A stretch of DNA of 45,369 nucleotides from Lachnospiraceae bacterium UBA3632. GTDB lineage: Bacteria; Bacillota; Clostridia; Lachnospirales; Lachnospiraceae. Both the position numbers and the translations under genes were made by a program. The stretch is from NCBI GenBank assembly GCA_002373975.1, contig DFKZ01000125.1:1-45369 (forward strand), in the 5' to 3' direction. This document shows, piece by piece, positions 1-8,607 of the stretch (position 1 is its first letter; each line of letters begins with the position of its first letter). Under the pieces are notes generated by a model. It was not told where the DNA came from. It made no database searches and worked only from the letters and a program-made list of their open reading frames with translations.

Positions 1-77
1 AGTTAAATCATAAAACTATTAGTAATTAAACTTCATTTGATGTTATGAAACAGAATTAATACATAGAGAGAGTAAGA

Positions 78-2312
78 ATGGAAGATCGGATCATAAAAAC
101 AGAATACTCGGAGGAAATGCAAAAATCCTTCGTGGACTACGCCATGAGCGTTATCGTAGCAAGAGCGCTCCCGGATGTACGAGACGGCCTTAAACCCGTT
201 CAGAGACGCGTGCTATACGATATGAGCGAGCTCGGGATCAGATGGGATAAACCATACAGAAAAAGTGCCCGTATAGTCGGCGATACAATGGGTAAATACC
301 ATCCCCACGGCGATTCATCAATATATGATGCCCTCGTTGTAATGGCTCAGGATTTCAAAAAAGGAATTCCTCTTGTTGACGGCCACGGTAACTTCGGCAA
401 TATCGAAGGTGACGGCGCCGCAGCAATGCGTTATACAGAGGCAAGACTTGGGAAATTTACCCAGGATGCGTTCTTGGCCGATCTTGATAAAGATATAGTC
501 GATTTTGTACCCAATTTCGATGAGACGGAAAAAGAACCTTCCGTTCTTCCCGTACGTGTGCCCAACATACTGATAAACGGCTCGGAAGGTATAGCTGTCG
601 GCATGGCTACAAGCATTCCGCCTCACAATCTCGGAGAAGTGATCGATGCCACAAAAGCTTATATGCGTGATGAGAATATCACCACAAAAGAACTTATGAA
701 GCATATCAAAGGCCCTGATTTTCCTACCGGAGGCGTAGTTATCAATCAGGATGAATTGCTTGAGATATACGAAACCGGAACGGGCAAGATCAAGCTACGC
801 GGTAAAGTGGAGATCGAAAAGGCCAAAGGCGGGCACATCAATGTTGTGATCACCGAGATCCCATACACGATGATAGGTGCAAATATAGCCAAATTCCTGC
901 AGGATGTTGCCGCTCTGTCTGAGAGTAAAAAAACACAGGATATTGTCGATATTTCCAACCAGTCATCCAAAGAAGGGATCCGTATAGTTATAGAATTACG
1001 CAAAGATGCGGATGCCGAAAACTTTGTAAACCTTCTGTATAAAAAGACAAAGCTTGAGGATACTTTCGGTGTAAACATGCTCGCGATCTCCGATGGAAGA
1101 CCCGAAACCATGGGCTTAAAAGAGATCATAAAGGCATGCGTGGACTTTCAGTTTGAGGTTAATACACGCAAATATACCAATCTTCTCGCCAAAGAGCAGG
1201 AGAGAAAGGAAGTTCAGGAAGGCCTTATCAAAGCGGTTAATGTCATCGATCTTATCATCGAGATATTAAGAGGCTCCAAGGACCGCCAGATGGCAAAGGA
1301 CTGCCTTACTTCCGGCAAGACCGACGGCATAAATTTCAGGTCAAAAGAATCAAAGATAATGGCTGAGCAGCTACAGTTCACCGACAGACAGGCAAATGCC
1401 ATTCTTGAAATGAGGCTGTATAAACTCATCGGTCTCGAACTTGATGCTCTCATAAAAGAGCATGAAGAGACAATGTCGAATATCTACCGCTACGAGGATA
1501 TTCTCGACAGAAGAGATTCGATGGCCACAGTCATCATGCAGGACCTTGATAATTTCAAAAAAGAATTCGGCAAAAAGCGCCGTACGGATATCGAAAATGC
1601 AGAGGAAGCCGTTTATAAGGAAAAAGAATTCGAAGTGATGGATGTCTACTTCCTTATGGACCGTTTCGGATACGCAAAGCTTATTGATATAAACACTTAT
1701 GACCGTAATACCGAAGCCTGCGAGAATGAGTTCAGAACATGCTTTATGGTCAAAAATAATGGCCGCATAGCTATGTTTACCGAAAACGGCCAGATGCATG
1801 TGATAAAAGCACTTGATCTTCCCATGGCCAAACTTCGTGATAAGGGAACTCCCGTGGATAATGTGACAAATTATTCTTCTTCCGACGGCAGCATCGTATA
1901 TGTTGCAAACATGGAAGAAATGCTGCAGGGAAGGCTTCTGTTTGTCACCAAGAGAGGCCTTGTAAAGCAGGTTATGGGACTTGAATTCGAGACTACAAGA
2001 AAGACCATAGCATCCACAAAGCTCGGAAACGGCGATGAAGTATGCACCGTGCTTCCGGTTACCGCCCAGAAGTATATCATTCTTAAATCCAGAGCCGGAT
2101 ACTTCCTTCGCTTTACCATCGAAGAGATATCCATGCTCAAGAAAGTGTCACAGGGCGTAAGGGCTATTAAGCTGGATTCCAAGGACGAAGTTGAATTTGC
2201 CGCACTTACAAGAGATGTGGATGATGCACAGATCGAGCACAACGGTCACAGTATCGCACTTAACACCGTTAAGCTTCAGAAAAGAGATGCTAAGGGAACA
2301 AAGATAAGATAG
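78..2312 (+). CDS. parC: DNA topoisomerase IV (or gyrase) subunit A
   Basis: Type IIA topoisomerase cleavage subunit, which breaks and rejoins both DNA strands while its partner B subunit hydrolyses ATP. The quinolone-resistance region is intact (GKYHPHGDSS at about residues 72-81), and the active-site tyrosine is Y119 in MRYTEAR. The breakage-reunion domain fills about residues 10-480, followed by a shorter beta-pinwheel-like C-terminal part. I see no clear GyrA box (QRRGGKG), so topoisomerase IV is favoured over gyrase, but the sequence alone does not settle it. At 744 residues it is shorter than most GyrA proteins. A GAGAGAG ribosome binding site precedes the ATG. parE would be expected just upstream, outside the window; rsmD follows after 8 bases. 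Confidence 0.87.
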   Translation: MEDRIIKTEYSEEMQKSFVDYAMSVIVARALPDVRDGLKPVQRRVLYDMSELGIRWDKPYRKSARIVGDTMGKYHPHGDSSIYDALVVMAQDFKKGIPLVDGHGNFGNIEGDGAAAMRYTEARLGKFTQDAFLADLDKDIVDFVPNFDETEKEPSVLPVRVPNILINGSEGIAVGMATSIPPHNLGEVIDATKAYMRDENITTKELMKHIKGPDFPTGGVVINQDELLEIYETGTGKIKLRGKVEIEKAKGGHINVVITEIPYTMIGANIAKFLQDVAALSESKKTQDIVDISNQSSKEGIRIVIELRKDADAENFVNLLYKKTKLEDTFGVNMLAISDGRPETMGLKEIIKACVDFQFEVNTRKYTNLLAKEQERKEVQEGLIKAVNVIDLIIEILRGSKDRQMAKDCLTSGKTDGINFRSKESKIMAEQLQFTDRQANAILEMRLYKLIGLELDALIKEHEETMSNIYRYEDILDRRDSMATVIMQDLDNFKKEFGKKRRTDIENAEEAVYKEKEFEVMDVYFLMDRFGYAKLIDINTYDRNTEACENEFRTCFMVKNNGRIAMFTENGQMHVIKALDLPMAKLRDKGTPVDNVTNYSSSDGSIVYVANMEEMLQGRLLFVTKRGLVKQVMGLEFETTRKTIASTKLGNGDEVCTVLPVTAQKYIILKSRAGYFLRFTIEEISMLKKVSQGVRAIKLDSKDEVEFAALTRDVDDAQIEHNGHSIALNTVKLQKRDAKGTKIR

Positions 2313-2320
2313 GGGTTAAT

Positions 2321-2875
2321 ATGAGAGTAATAGCGGGAACGGCGCGCAGTATGCCACTCAAAGCTCCTCAGGGGCTTGATACAAGGCCTACGCAGGACAG
2401 AATAAAGGAAACTCTTTTTAATATTCTGCAAAATGATATTCCGGAATGCGTGTTTATCGATATGTTTGCCGGCAGCGGCGGAATAGGCATAGAAGCACTC
2501 TCAAGAGGCGCTAAAAAGGCATATTTTATCGATAATTCACCTGCAGCATACGAATGCATAACAGATAATCTTGCATTTACTAAATTAGCTGACCGTGCTA
2601 TAGTATTTAAGCAGGATATCAGTGCTGCAATATATAATGTCTTTGAAAAACATATTGATATCATCTTTATGGATCCGCCTTATGGAAAAGGCTATGAAAA
2701 GAATGTTCTTGAGCTTCTTTCAAATGCACGTTACTGCGACGATGATACAATGATCATCATTGAAGAATCCCTTGATGCCGACCTTTCTTATGTATCGGGG
2801 ATGGGATATGAGATAACCAGGGAAAAATGCTATAAGAATAATAAGCATGTTTTTCTAAGGAAACTTAGCAAATAA
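2321..2875 (+). CDS. rsmD: 16S rRNA guanine-N2 methyltransferase RsmD
   Basis: Methylates the N2 of G966 (E. coli numbering) of 16S rRNA in the small subunit, using S-adenosylmethionine. The Rossmann-fold motif I, DMFAGSGGIGIEAL, is at about residues 47-60, and the amino-methyltransferase catalytic motif DPPY is at 118-121. The length of 184 residues is normal. It starts 8 bases after the topoisomerase gene, with a GGGG ribosome binding site between them, and is followed 11 bases later by coaD. The rsmD-coaD pair is a very common bacterial arrangement. Confidence 0.95.
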   Translation: MRVIAGTARSMPLKAPQGLDTRPTQDRIKETLFNILQNDIPECVFIDMFAGSGGIGIEALSRGAKKAYFIDNSPAAYECITDNLAFTKLADRAIVFKQDISAAIYNVFEKHIDIIFMDPPYGKGYEKNVLELLSNARYCDDDTMIIIEESLDADLSYVSGMGYEITREKCYKNNKHVFLRKLSK

Positions 2876-2886
2876 AGGAAAATCAT

Positions 2887-3366
2887 ATGAAAAGAGCAGT
2901 ATACCCGGGAACATTTGATCCAATGACTTTAGGTCATCTCGACATTATCACACGTTCATCCGAAATGTTCGATGTTTTGATCGTAGCTGTTTTAAACAAT
3001 AACCAAAAGAAGCCATTGTTTTCGGTTGAGGAGCGTGTTAAAATATTAGAGGAAGCGACTAAAGACCTGCCTAATGTTCAGGTAGATTCATTTAGTGGGC
3101 TTCTTTGTGATTATGCGGCCGAAAAAGACCTGCATGTTGCGGTGAGAGGCCTGCGGGCTGTCACCGATTTTGAATATGAGCTTCAGCTGGCTCAGACCAA
3201 CCGTGTTTTATCCGGCGGAAAGCTTGATACGGTATTTCTTTCCACATCACTCAAGTATTCATACCTGAGTTCCTCAGTGGTTAAGGAGATAGCATCTTTC
3301 GGCGGTGATATCAGCAAGACGGTTCCCGGGTTTGTGGCAGATCTTTTAAAAGAGAAATATAGATAA
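2887..3366 (+). CDS. coaD: Phosphopantetheine adenylyltransferase CoaD
   Basis: Transfers AMP from ATP to 4'-phosphopantetheine to give dephospho-CoA, the penultimate step of coenzyme A synthesis. The nucleotidyltransferase signature is present: YPGTFDPMTLGHLD at the N-terminus, with the TxGH histidine at H18. The second conserved block, YSYLSSSVVKEIA, lies near residue 125. At 159 residues it is full length. It follows rsmD with an 11-base gap and an AGGAAAA ribosome binding site and is probably cotranscribed with it. Confidence 0.97.
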   Translation: MKRAVYPGTFDPMTLGHLDIITRSSEMFDVLIVAVLNNNQKKPLFSVEERVKILEEATKDLPNVQVDSFSGLLCDYAAEKDLHVAVRGLRAVTDFEYELQLAQTNRVLSGGKLDTVFLSTSLKYSYLSSSVVKEIASFGGDISKTVPGFVADLLKEKYR

Positions 3367-3411
3367 TACGGTTATATAAATTCAATAATTAAGCGAGAGG
3401 GTAATTAAAGA

Positions 3412-3996
3412 ATGGACAGTCAGATTTTTCAGGTCATCGATGAGATGGAGGAATATGTCAGCAACTGCAAAGGCAAATTCATGTCATCTACCGAAATCAT
3501 TTGCAACAGAGATCAGATGGAAGAGTTTCTTCGCGATCTGCGCAGAAAAGCTCCCGCAGAGATCGAGAAATACAGAAAAGTAATTGCCAGACAGGAAGAG
3601 ATTCTTTCCGAAGCAAAGAATAAAGCTCAGAAGCTTATTGATGATACCATGGCCCAGACGGATGAGCTGCTCTCACAGAATGAGATCATGCGCAGGGCTT
3701 ATGAGCAGGCTGATGAGATTGTCAGAATGGCTAATGAGCAGGCACAGGTGATCGTCGATAATGCTACCATAGAGGCTAACAGTTTAAAGTCCGGCGCTAC
3801 CCAGTATATGGAAGAAGTGATGGTTTATCTCGAAAACATCTTTACTTCATCTTCCAACACTCTCAATGACCAGTACAGCAATCTGATCAATACACTTAAT
3901 ATGTACGGTGATAAGGTACGCGATGATCATAAGCAGCTTTATCCCAAGGATAATACAGCTGCTGCGAGCAGTAACGGTGCCGAAGCAGAGCAGTGA
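3412..3996 (+). CDS. Coiled-coil protein of unknown function
   Basis: I do not recognise a characterised function. The 194-residue protein is hydrophilic, with a long predicted coiled coil over about residues 45-130 that is rich in alanine, glutamate and glutamine. Its tail (TAAASSNGAEAEQ) is low in complexity. There is no signal peptide or membrane segment. Proteins of this kind are often labelled ATP synthase subunit B/H-like or DivIVA-like purely because of the coiled coil, and I would not infer either role. A strong GAGAGGG ribosome binding site precedes the ATG, 45 bases after coaD, and a good intrinsic terminator follows directly, so it is probably the last gene of the parC-rsmD-coaD transcript. 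Confidence 0.8.
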   Translation: MDSQIFQVIDEMEEYVSNCKGKFMSSTEIICNRDQMEEFLRDLRRKAPAEIEKYRKVIARQEEILSEAKNKAQKLIDDTMAQTDELLSQNEIMRRAYEQADEIVRMANEQAQVIVDNATIEANSLKSGATQYMEEVMVYLENIFTSSSNTLNDQYSNLINTLNMYGDKVRDDHKQLYPKDNTAAASSNGAEAEQ

Positions 3997-4010
3997 TCGA
4001 TGGATTCATG

Positions 4011-4042
4011 GCCGGTTTCGCATTTTGCGAGGCCGGCTTTTT
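4011..4042 (+). terminator. Intrinsic terminator after the coiled-coil gene
   Basis: GCCGGTTTCGCA, a TTT loop, then TGCGAGGCCGGC form a 12-pair stem (two G-U pairs), followed by TTTTT. It closes the first plus-strand operon 15 bases after the stop codon. Confidence 0.9.
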
Positions 4043-4071
4043 ACCTTATATGGAAAGTATAGGTGCCGTAG

Positions 4072-4770
4072 ATGAGGCTGGATAAATTCCTTGTTAAATG
4101 TAATATCGGTTCGCGCTCCGAAGTTAAAGCATATATCAAAAAAGGTCTGATACGGATAGGAGATGCCGTCGCATCCAAGGCAGATGCAGATATAGATGAA
4201 AACAATGATGAGGTTTATTATCGCGGGGAGAGGCTGATATATAAAGAGTTTACTTATATCATTTTGAACAAACCTTCCGGTGTGGTTACGGCAAGAACAG
4301 ATAACCTTGATAAAACAGTTATGGATCTGATAGATCCTCTTCCTGCTAAGGATCTTTCACCTGTGGGAAGACTTGATAAGGATACCACAGGACTCCTTAT
4401 CATAACCAATGACGGAGATCTTTCCCACAGAATGCTCAGTCCCAAAAAGCATGTGGATAAAACCTATCTTGTTAAACCCGAGCATTCACTTTCAGATGAT
4501 GATATCCGCAGACTATGTGAAGGCCTGGATATCGGAGATGATAAACCTACGCTTCCCGCAAAAGCAGTTTTAAATGAAGACGGCTCATTACTTTTAACTA
4601 TCCATGAAGGACGTTTTCATCAGGTAAAGAGAATGCTCGAGGCTGTGGATAACAGAGTAATATCCCTTAAGAGAGTCTCTTTTGGAGGATTAGTACTTCC
4701 GGAGGATCTTAAAGAAGGAGATTGGAGAGAACTTACAGAAGATGAAATTCAAAAGATTATTCTCCGGTGA
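4072..4770 (+). CDS. rsuA: RsuA-family 16S rRNA pseudouridine synthase
   Basis: Isomerises a uridine in 16S rRNA; the family type is U516 of E. coli. An S4 RNA-binding domain covers about residues 1-60. The catalytic block GRLDKDTTGLL follows, with the nucleophilic aspartate at D102. The late block RFHQVKRMLEAV, near residue 180, is typical of the RsuA/RluB/RluE group and separates it from RluA-type enzymes. A short AGGTG site precedes the ATG. The 3' end overlaps the next gene by 29 bases. The exact target position cannot be read from sequence, since RsuA and RluB paralogues look alike. Confidence 0.88.
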   Translation: MRLDKFLVKCNIGSRSEVKAYIKKGLIRIGDAVASKADADIDENNDEVYYRGERLIYKEFTYIILNKPSGVVTARTDNLDKTVMDLIDPLPAKDLSPVGRLDKDTTGLLIITNDGDLSHRMLSPKKHVDKTYLVKPEHSLSDDDIRRLCEGLDIGDDKPTLPAKAVLNEDGSLLLTIHEGRFHQVKRMLEAVDNRVISLKRVSFGGLVLPEDLKEGDWRELTEDEIQKIILR

Positions 4771-5332
4771 AGGATTTAAAGGAGAAAGAAATTACATTAA
4801 CAACCAGAAGGTATACGAGATAATAAGGACCGTACTTTTATTCATGCTATCTGCGGCAGTTTTTCTTATCGGATATCTTACCACTCATACCAATAAAAAC
4901 CTGCTTACCATCGTTGCCGTGCTGGGTGTGCTTCCGGCGGCCAAAAGTGCGGTTAATATGATAATGTTTCTAAGATACAATTCTTGCAATAAGGAACTGG
5001 CCGACAGGTTTGAAGCGGCTTCAGGCGATCTGTGCAGCGCCTTTGACAGAGTTTTCACATCTTATGAGAAAAACTACGTGGTTGAGCATCTGACCGTTCA
5101 CGGCGGAAGTGTTATAGGGTATGCGCCTAAGCCCCGTAAGAAAGAGTTTAAAGAAGCTGATTTCGAAAAGCATATAAACAATTATCTTAAGGCAGAAAAC
5201 TTTAAGGATATAACCATTAAGATATTTAACGATCCGGATAAATATATTGATAGATTATCTGACATTCAGACAATAGCGAAAAAAGGAAACGAAGAGGCTG
5301 TTATGAATGTACTTCTCAGTATTTCCTTATAA
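4742..5332 (+). CDS. Two-helix membrane protein of unknown function
   Basis: Unrecognised 196-residue protein. Two hydrophobic segments at about residues 27-48 and 52-77 form an N-terminal membrane hairpin. They are followed by a soluble domain of about 120 residues with mixed charge. The gene begins inside the end of the RsuA-type gene (29-base overlap) in another frame, which points to translational coupling. It has no obvious enzymatic motif. It lies between two pseudouridine synthase genes, but nothing in the protein itself suggests RNA work. Confidence 0.8.
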   Translation: MKFKRLFSGEGFKGERNYINNQKVYEIIRTVLLFMLSAAVFLIGYLTTHTNKNLLTIVAVLGVLPAAKSAVNMIMFLRYNSCNKELADRFEAASGDLCSAFDRVFTSYEKNYVVEHLTVHGGSVIGYAPKPRKKEFKEADFEKHINNYLKAENFKDITIKIFNDPDKYIDRLSDIQTIAKKGNEEAVMNVLLSISL

Positions 5333-5379
5333 ACCTTAGTGCCCTTAAATTGAAATGATTTATAGATTATAAGAATAAT

Positions 5380-6375
5380 ATGCAAGAGTTTGAGATCGGT
5401 AAAAACCAGGCAGGGCAGAGATTTGACAAATTTCTTTTTAAATATCTGAAGAACGCCCCTCAAAGCCTTATATACAAGCAGCTTCGAAATAAAAACATTA
5501 CTCTTAACAGAAAAAAGGCCGCCGGAAGCGAAATGTTAAAAGAAGGCGACAAAGTGGAGAGCTTTTTTTCCGATGAGACTTTTTTAAAGTTTACCGGTGA
5601 AAAAGGTGATGCCGGAATATCTGCTCGCGAAACAGCCAATAAGGAACATAAGGATTCCTTCAACATAAAAGCTGTTTACGAAGATGAGGACATTCTCATT
5701 GCCGATAAGCCGGCAGGTATGCTTTCCCAAAAAGCCAAAGACGCAGATTACAGCGTAAATGAATGGCTTACGGATCATCTTATTGATAACGGCTCCCTTA
5801 GCAGAAATGAGTTAAAGACTTTCAAGCCTTCCATCTGCAACAGACTGGACCGCAATACCAGCGGCCTTATAATATGCGGGAAGAGCCTTAGGGGCCTGCA
5901 GGAGATGACAAGGATCATCCGTGAGGGCCTTATAGAAAAGTATTACATCACTCTTGCCCACGGCAGGATAGATAAAGCATTTACAGCAAAAGGAATACTG
6001 CAAAAAGACAGATCTGTAAACAAATCATTTATCAAAAACTTAACAGGTGATGATCTTAACGCAAATATTGTGACGGATTTTAAACCCCTTAAGGTGTATG
6101 ATAACTCAAGCCTGCTTGAAGTAAACCTTCATACGGGAAAACCGCATCAGATAAGGGCTCAACTTGCATCGCTGGGGCATCCTGTGTTTGGAGATAAAAA
6201 GTACGGAGCGGATGATAAAGGCCTAAAATATCAGATACTGCAGGCTTACAGGCTTGTATTTCCTTCAAAGGATCATTTAAGTGAAGGATTTAAGCATCTT
6301 GATAATAAAGAGATTGTCATCCCGTATTCAGAATTACTTTCCGGAGAATTAAAAAGAATTGAAAACAGAAAGTGA
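5380..6375 (+). CDS. RluA/RluD-family pseudouridine synthase
   Basis: Pseudouridine synthase of the RluA superfamily, probably acting on 23S rRNA. An S4-like domain occupies about residues 1-60. The catalytic motif NRLDRNTSGLI contains the aspartate D157, and the motif HQIRAQLASLGHPVFGD near residue 250 is characteristic of RluC/RluD/YlyB enzymes. A less conserved linker (residues 65-95) joins the domains. The ribosome binding site is weak, 47 bases after the membrane-protein gene. The 3' end overlaps the next gene by 17 bases. A second member of this family (a closer RluD match) is at 28794-29696, so this one is more likely RluC-like. Confidence 0.87.
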   Translation: MQEFEIGKNQAGQRFDKFLFKYLKNAPQSLIYKQLRNKNITLNRKKAAGSEMLKEGDKVESFFSDETFLKFTGEKGDAGISARETANKEHKDSFNIKAVYEDEDILIADKPAGMLSQKAKDADYSVNEWLTDHLIDNGSLSRNELKTFKPSICNRLDRNTSGLIICGKSLRGLQEMTRIIREGLIEKYYITLAHGRIDKAFTAKGILQKDRSVNKSFIKNLTGDDLNANIVTDFKPLKVYDNSSLLEVNLHTGKPHQIRAQLASLGHPVFGDKKYGADDKGLKYQILQAYRLVFPSKDHLSEGFKHLDNKEIVIPYSELLSGELKRIENRK

Positions 6376-7912
6376 AATATCGGAAAAAAAGAAAATAGTT
6401 ATAATCGGCGGCGGAGTTGCGGGCTTAAGCGCGGGTATATACGGTCAGAGAGCCGGATTTGATACCGTGATATTTGAAAAGAATTCAAGCGCCGGCGGTA
6501 GTTGCAGCGGATGGTACCGCGACGGATATGCCATAGATAACTGTATACACTGGCTTACGGGCACCGAAGAAGGCACACTGACTTACGATCTTTGGAAAGA
6601 ACTCGGTGTTCTTGGCAGTGGTACAAAAGTTGTCAAAAGGGACTGGTTATGGGCATCCGAATTTAACGGTGCCGTGGTCCACCTCTGGCCCGATCCGGAA
6701 AAGACAAGAGCGGAGATGCTTGAACTTGCGCCCTACGACGCCAACGAGATCAATGCATTTATTGATTTTGCCAAGATCGCAAATGATGCCGTAAGCTTTC
6801 CCAAGAACAATCTGGGCGAGATAGTAAACGATATAAAGCATATAAGACAGGTGATCCCACCGAGAGAGTTCCTGAAAAAATCCATGCAGTACATGGGACT
6901 GAGGAATACAGAATGGGCCAAAAAGTTTAAAAGCCCATTACTGCAGAAACTGATCCTTGATTTTTGCCCGAAGGAATATGAATCATATTGGCTTATACTC
7001 GCATACAGTTTCTATATCTCGGGAAACGGAGATATCATTGAAGGCGGATCCATTAAGATGGCCTCGGTATTAAAGGATAATTACCTTGCCGCTGGCGGAA
7101 CCCTCAGGCTTAATACTGCCGTAAAAAAGATCAAACTTAAGAAGCATAAATTGCAGGATATCATATTTCACAAAGCAGAAGGGATCATCCTGGAAAATGA
7201 TGAATTTGTTTCTGCCGATTACTGCATAGTGGCATGTGATGTGAATTATACATTCAAGAATCTTTTAAGTAAGAGATTTGCCCCCATCACTCTTCAGGAA
7301 ATATACAGAGACCGCCTGAAATATACCTTTTACAGTGCATTCCAGGTTGCTATGGCAGTAGACGGGCTTTTTGAAGAAATACCCGATTCGCTTACATTTC
7401 CGTGTAAAAGGATCGAAGCCGCATACGAGACATATAACCGCATCGGAGTAAAAAACTACAGAAAATACGGTGATTATATCGCTCCAAAGGGACATACGGT
7501 CATACAGGTATCACTTGATCAGTATGAAAAGGATTGCAGGTTCTGGAAGCGGCTTTATGAAAAAAGTCCCGAGGATTACGAGCGTACCAAAAACAATGTG
7601 GCTAATGCCATATTGAACGAGATAATCGTCAAATATCCGCAGTATGATAATAAGATAAGAATTATTGATGTGTGGACACCGTATTCTTACCTTAAGAGGA
7701 ACAATGACACTAACGGCTCATTCATGCGCTTTATTACAACAGCTCTCAGCGTAAATGCATTCCTGCCCCAGGAAATACTTGGTATAGACAATGTGTTACT
7801 GGCGGGTCACTGGTTAAGATATCCCGGCGGATTACCGACAGCAGCGCAGACAGGTAAAGACGCCATAAACTTTATCACGCAAAAGATAAGCAAGAATGAA
7901 AGGAAAGACTGA
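6359..7912 (+). CDS. FAD-dependent oxidoreductase, phytoene-desaturase-like
   Basis: Amine-oxidase/CrtI-type flavoprotein. The dinucleotide-binding motif VIIGGGVAGLSAG lies at residues 14-26, with the ribose-binding E40 at the end of the second strand. The C-terminal flavin motif (VLLAGHWLRYPGG and GLPTAAQTGKDA) lies near residues 483-505. The substrate is unknown: no carotenoid gene is nearby, and many clostridia carry such proteins without carotenoids. The start is a TTG inside the end of the preceding gene, with GGAGA 12 bases upstream; no ATG lies before the FAD motif. The stop codon overlaps the RecU start (TGATG). Translation is therefore coupled on both sides. Confidence 0.8.
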   Translation: MKTESEISEKKKIVIIGGGVAGLSAGIYGQRAGFDTVIFEKNSSAGGSCSGWYRDGYAIDNCIHWLTGTEEGTLTYDLWKELGVLGSGTKVVKRDWLWASEFNGAVVHLWPDPEKTRAEMLELAPYDANEINAFIDFAKIANDAVSFPKNNLGEIVNDIKHIRQVIPPREFLKKSMQYMGLRNTEWAKKFKSPLLQKLILDFCPKEYESYWLILAYSFYISGNGDIIEGGSIKMASVLKDNYLAAGGTLRLNTAVKKIKLKKHKLQDIIFHKAEGIILENDEFVSADYCIVACDVNYTFKNLLSKRFAPITLQEIYRDRLKYTFYSAFQVAMAVDGLFEEIPDSLTFPCKRIEAAYETYNRIGVKNYRKYGDYIAPKGHTVIQVSLDQYEKDCRFWKRLYEKSPEDYERTKNNVANAILNEIIVKYPQYDNKIRIIDVWTPYSYLKRNNDTNGSFMRFITTALSVNAFLPQEILGIDNVLLAGHWLRYPGGLPTAAQTGKDAINFITQKISKNERKD

Positions 7913-8442
7913 TGTCTACCTGGAAATCAAGAGGCCTCAGAGGCTCAGCCCTCGAGGATATGATAAACAAAACAAATGAGAGATATCTGGAAAGCGGACT
8001 TGCCCTCATACAGAAGATTCCAACACCTATCACTCCCATTAACATAGATAAACGGACCAGACATATCACACTGGCTTATTTTGACCAGAAAAGTACCGTG
8101 GACTATATCGGAGCGGTACAGGGGCTTCCGGTATGCTTTGATGCCAAGGAATGCGCCACAGATACATTTGCCCTTCAGAACATTCATGAGCATCAGGTTG
8201 AATTCATGATCAATTTCGAAAAGCAGGGAGGCATAGCATTTTTTCTGATATATTATACTGGCCGTGATGAATTATATTATCTTCCCCTTGAGATGCTCAG
8301 ATATTTCTGGGACAGAGCAAAGGCAGGCGGACGAAAGAGCTTCAGGCATGACGAGCTTAATCCCGATTATATTATTCCGAAAACAGGAGAGGTCCTGGTG
8401 CCTTATCTCGAAAAGCTTCAGCAGGATCTTAATGACAGATAA
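7912..8442 (+). CDS. recU: Holliday junction resolvase RecU
   Basis: Structure-specific endonuclease that cuts four-way junctions during recombinational repair and chromosome segregation in Firmicutes. The N-terminal signature SRGLRGSALEDMIN is present. The nuclease core shows D64 in STVDYIG and a D77-x-K79 pair in FDAKE, which corresponds to the usual E-x-K, followed by the HQVEFM block. At 176 residues it is slightly shorter than B. subtilis RecU. It overlaps the oxidoreductase stop by one base. In Bacillus recU precedes the PBP1 gene; here no penicillin-binding protein follows and the his promoter begins instead. Confidence 0.93.
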   Translation: MSTWKSRGLRGSALEDMINKTNERYLESGLALIQKIPTPITPINIDKRTRHITLAYFDQKSTVDYIGAVQGLPVCFDAKECATDTFALQNIHEHQVEFMINFEKQGGIAFFLIYYTGRDELYYLPLEMLRYFWDRAKAGGRKSFRHDELNPDYIIPKTGEVLVPYLEKLQQDLNDR

Positions 8443-8514
8443 GCAATAATTGAAAGATTATATTTACTTTATCGGTAACAGATTGGATATGTAAATGTAA
8501 TCAAAAATTTATCC

Positions 8515-8543
8515 TTGACAATAACAGGTATTATATATATACT
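8515..8543 (+). promoter_or_regulatory. Sigma-A promoter of the histidine operon
   Basis: TTGACA (8515-8520), a 17-base spacer, then TATACT (8538-8543). It lies about 65 bases upstream of hisZ. The leader is too short for a T-box. Confidence 0.88.
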
Positions 8544-8569
8544 ATCAATAATTTAGTAATTTATCATAG

Positions 8570-8587
8570 TAGCACGTTATCATGCTA
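8570..8587 (+). promoter_or_regulatory. Inverted repeat in the his leader
   Basis: TAGCACG, TTAT, CATGCTA form a 7-base dyad with one mismatch in the leader between promoter and hisZ. It could be an operator or a small RNA hairpin. The assignment is tentative. Confidence 0.35.
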
Positions 8588-8607
8588 AAGCGTTTTTACA
8601 GGAGATC

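Noticed and set aside
1..77. Possible promoter TTGATG-17-TACATA before the topoisomerase gene
   Set aside because: The -10 matches poorly and lies too close to the start codon; a transcript from an upstream parE is more likely.
8544..8607. T-box or histidine attenuator in the his leader
   Set aside because: The leader is only about 60 bases, with no T-box sequence, no run of histidine codons and no terminator hairpin.
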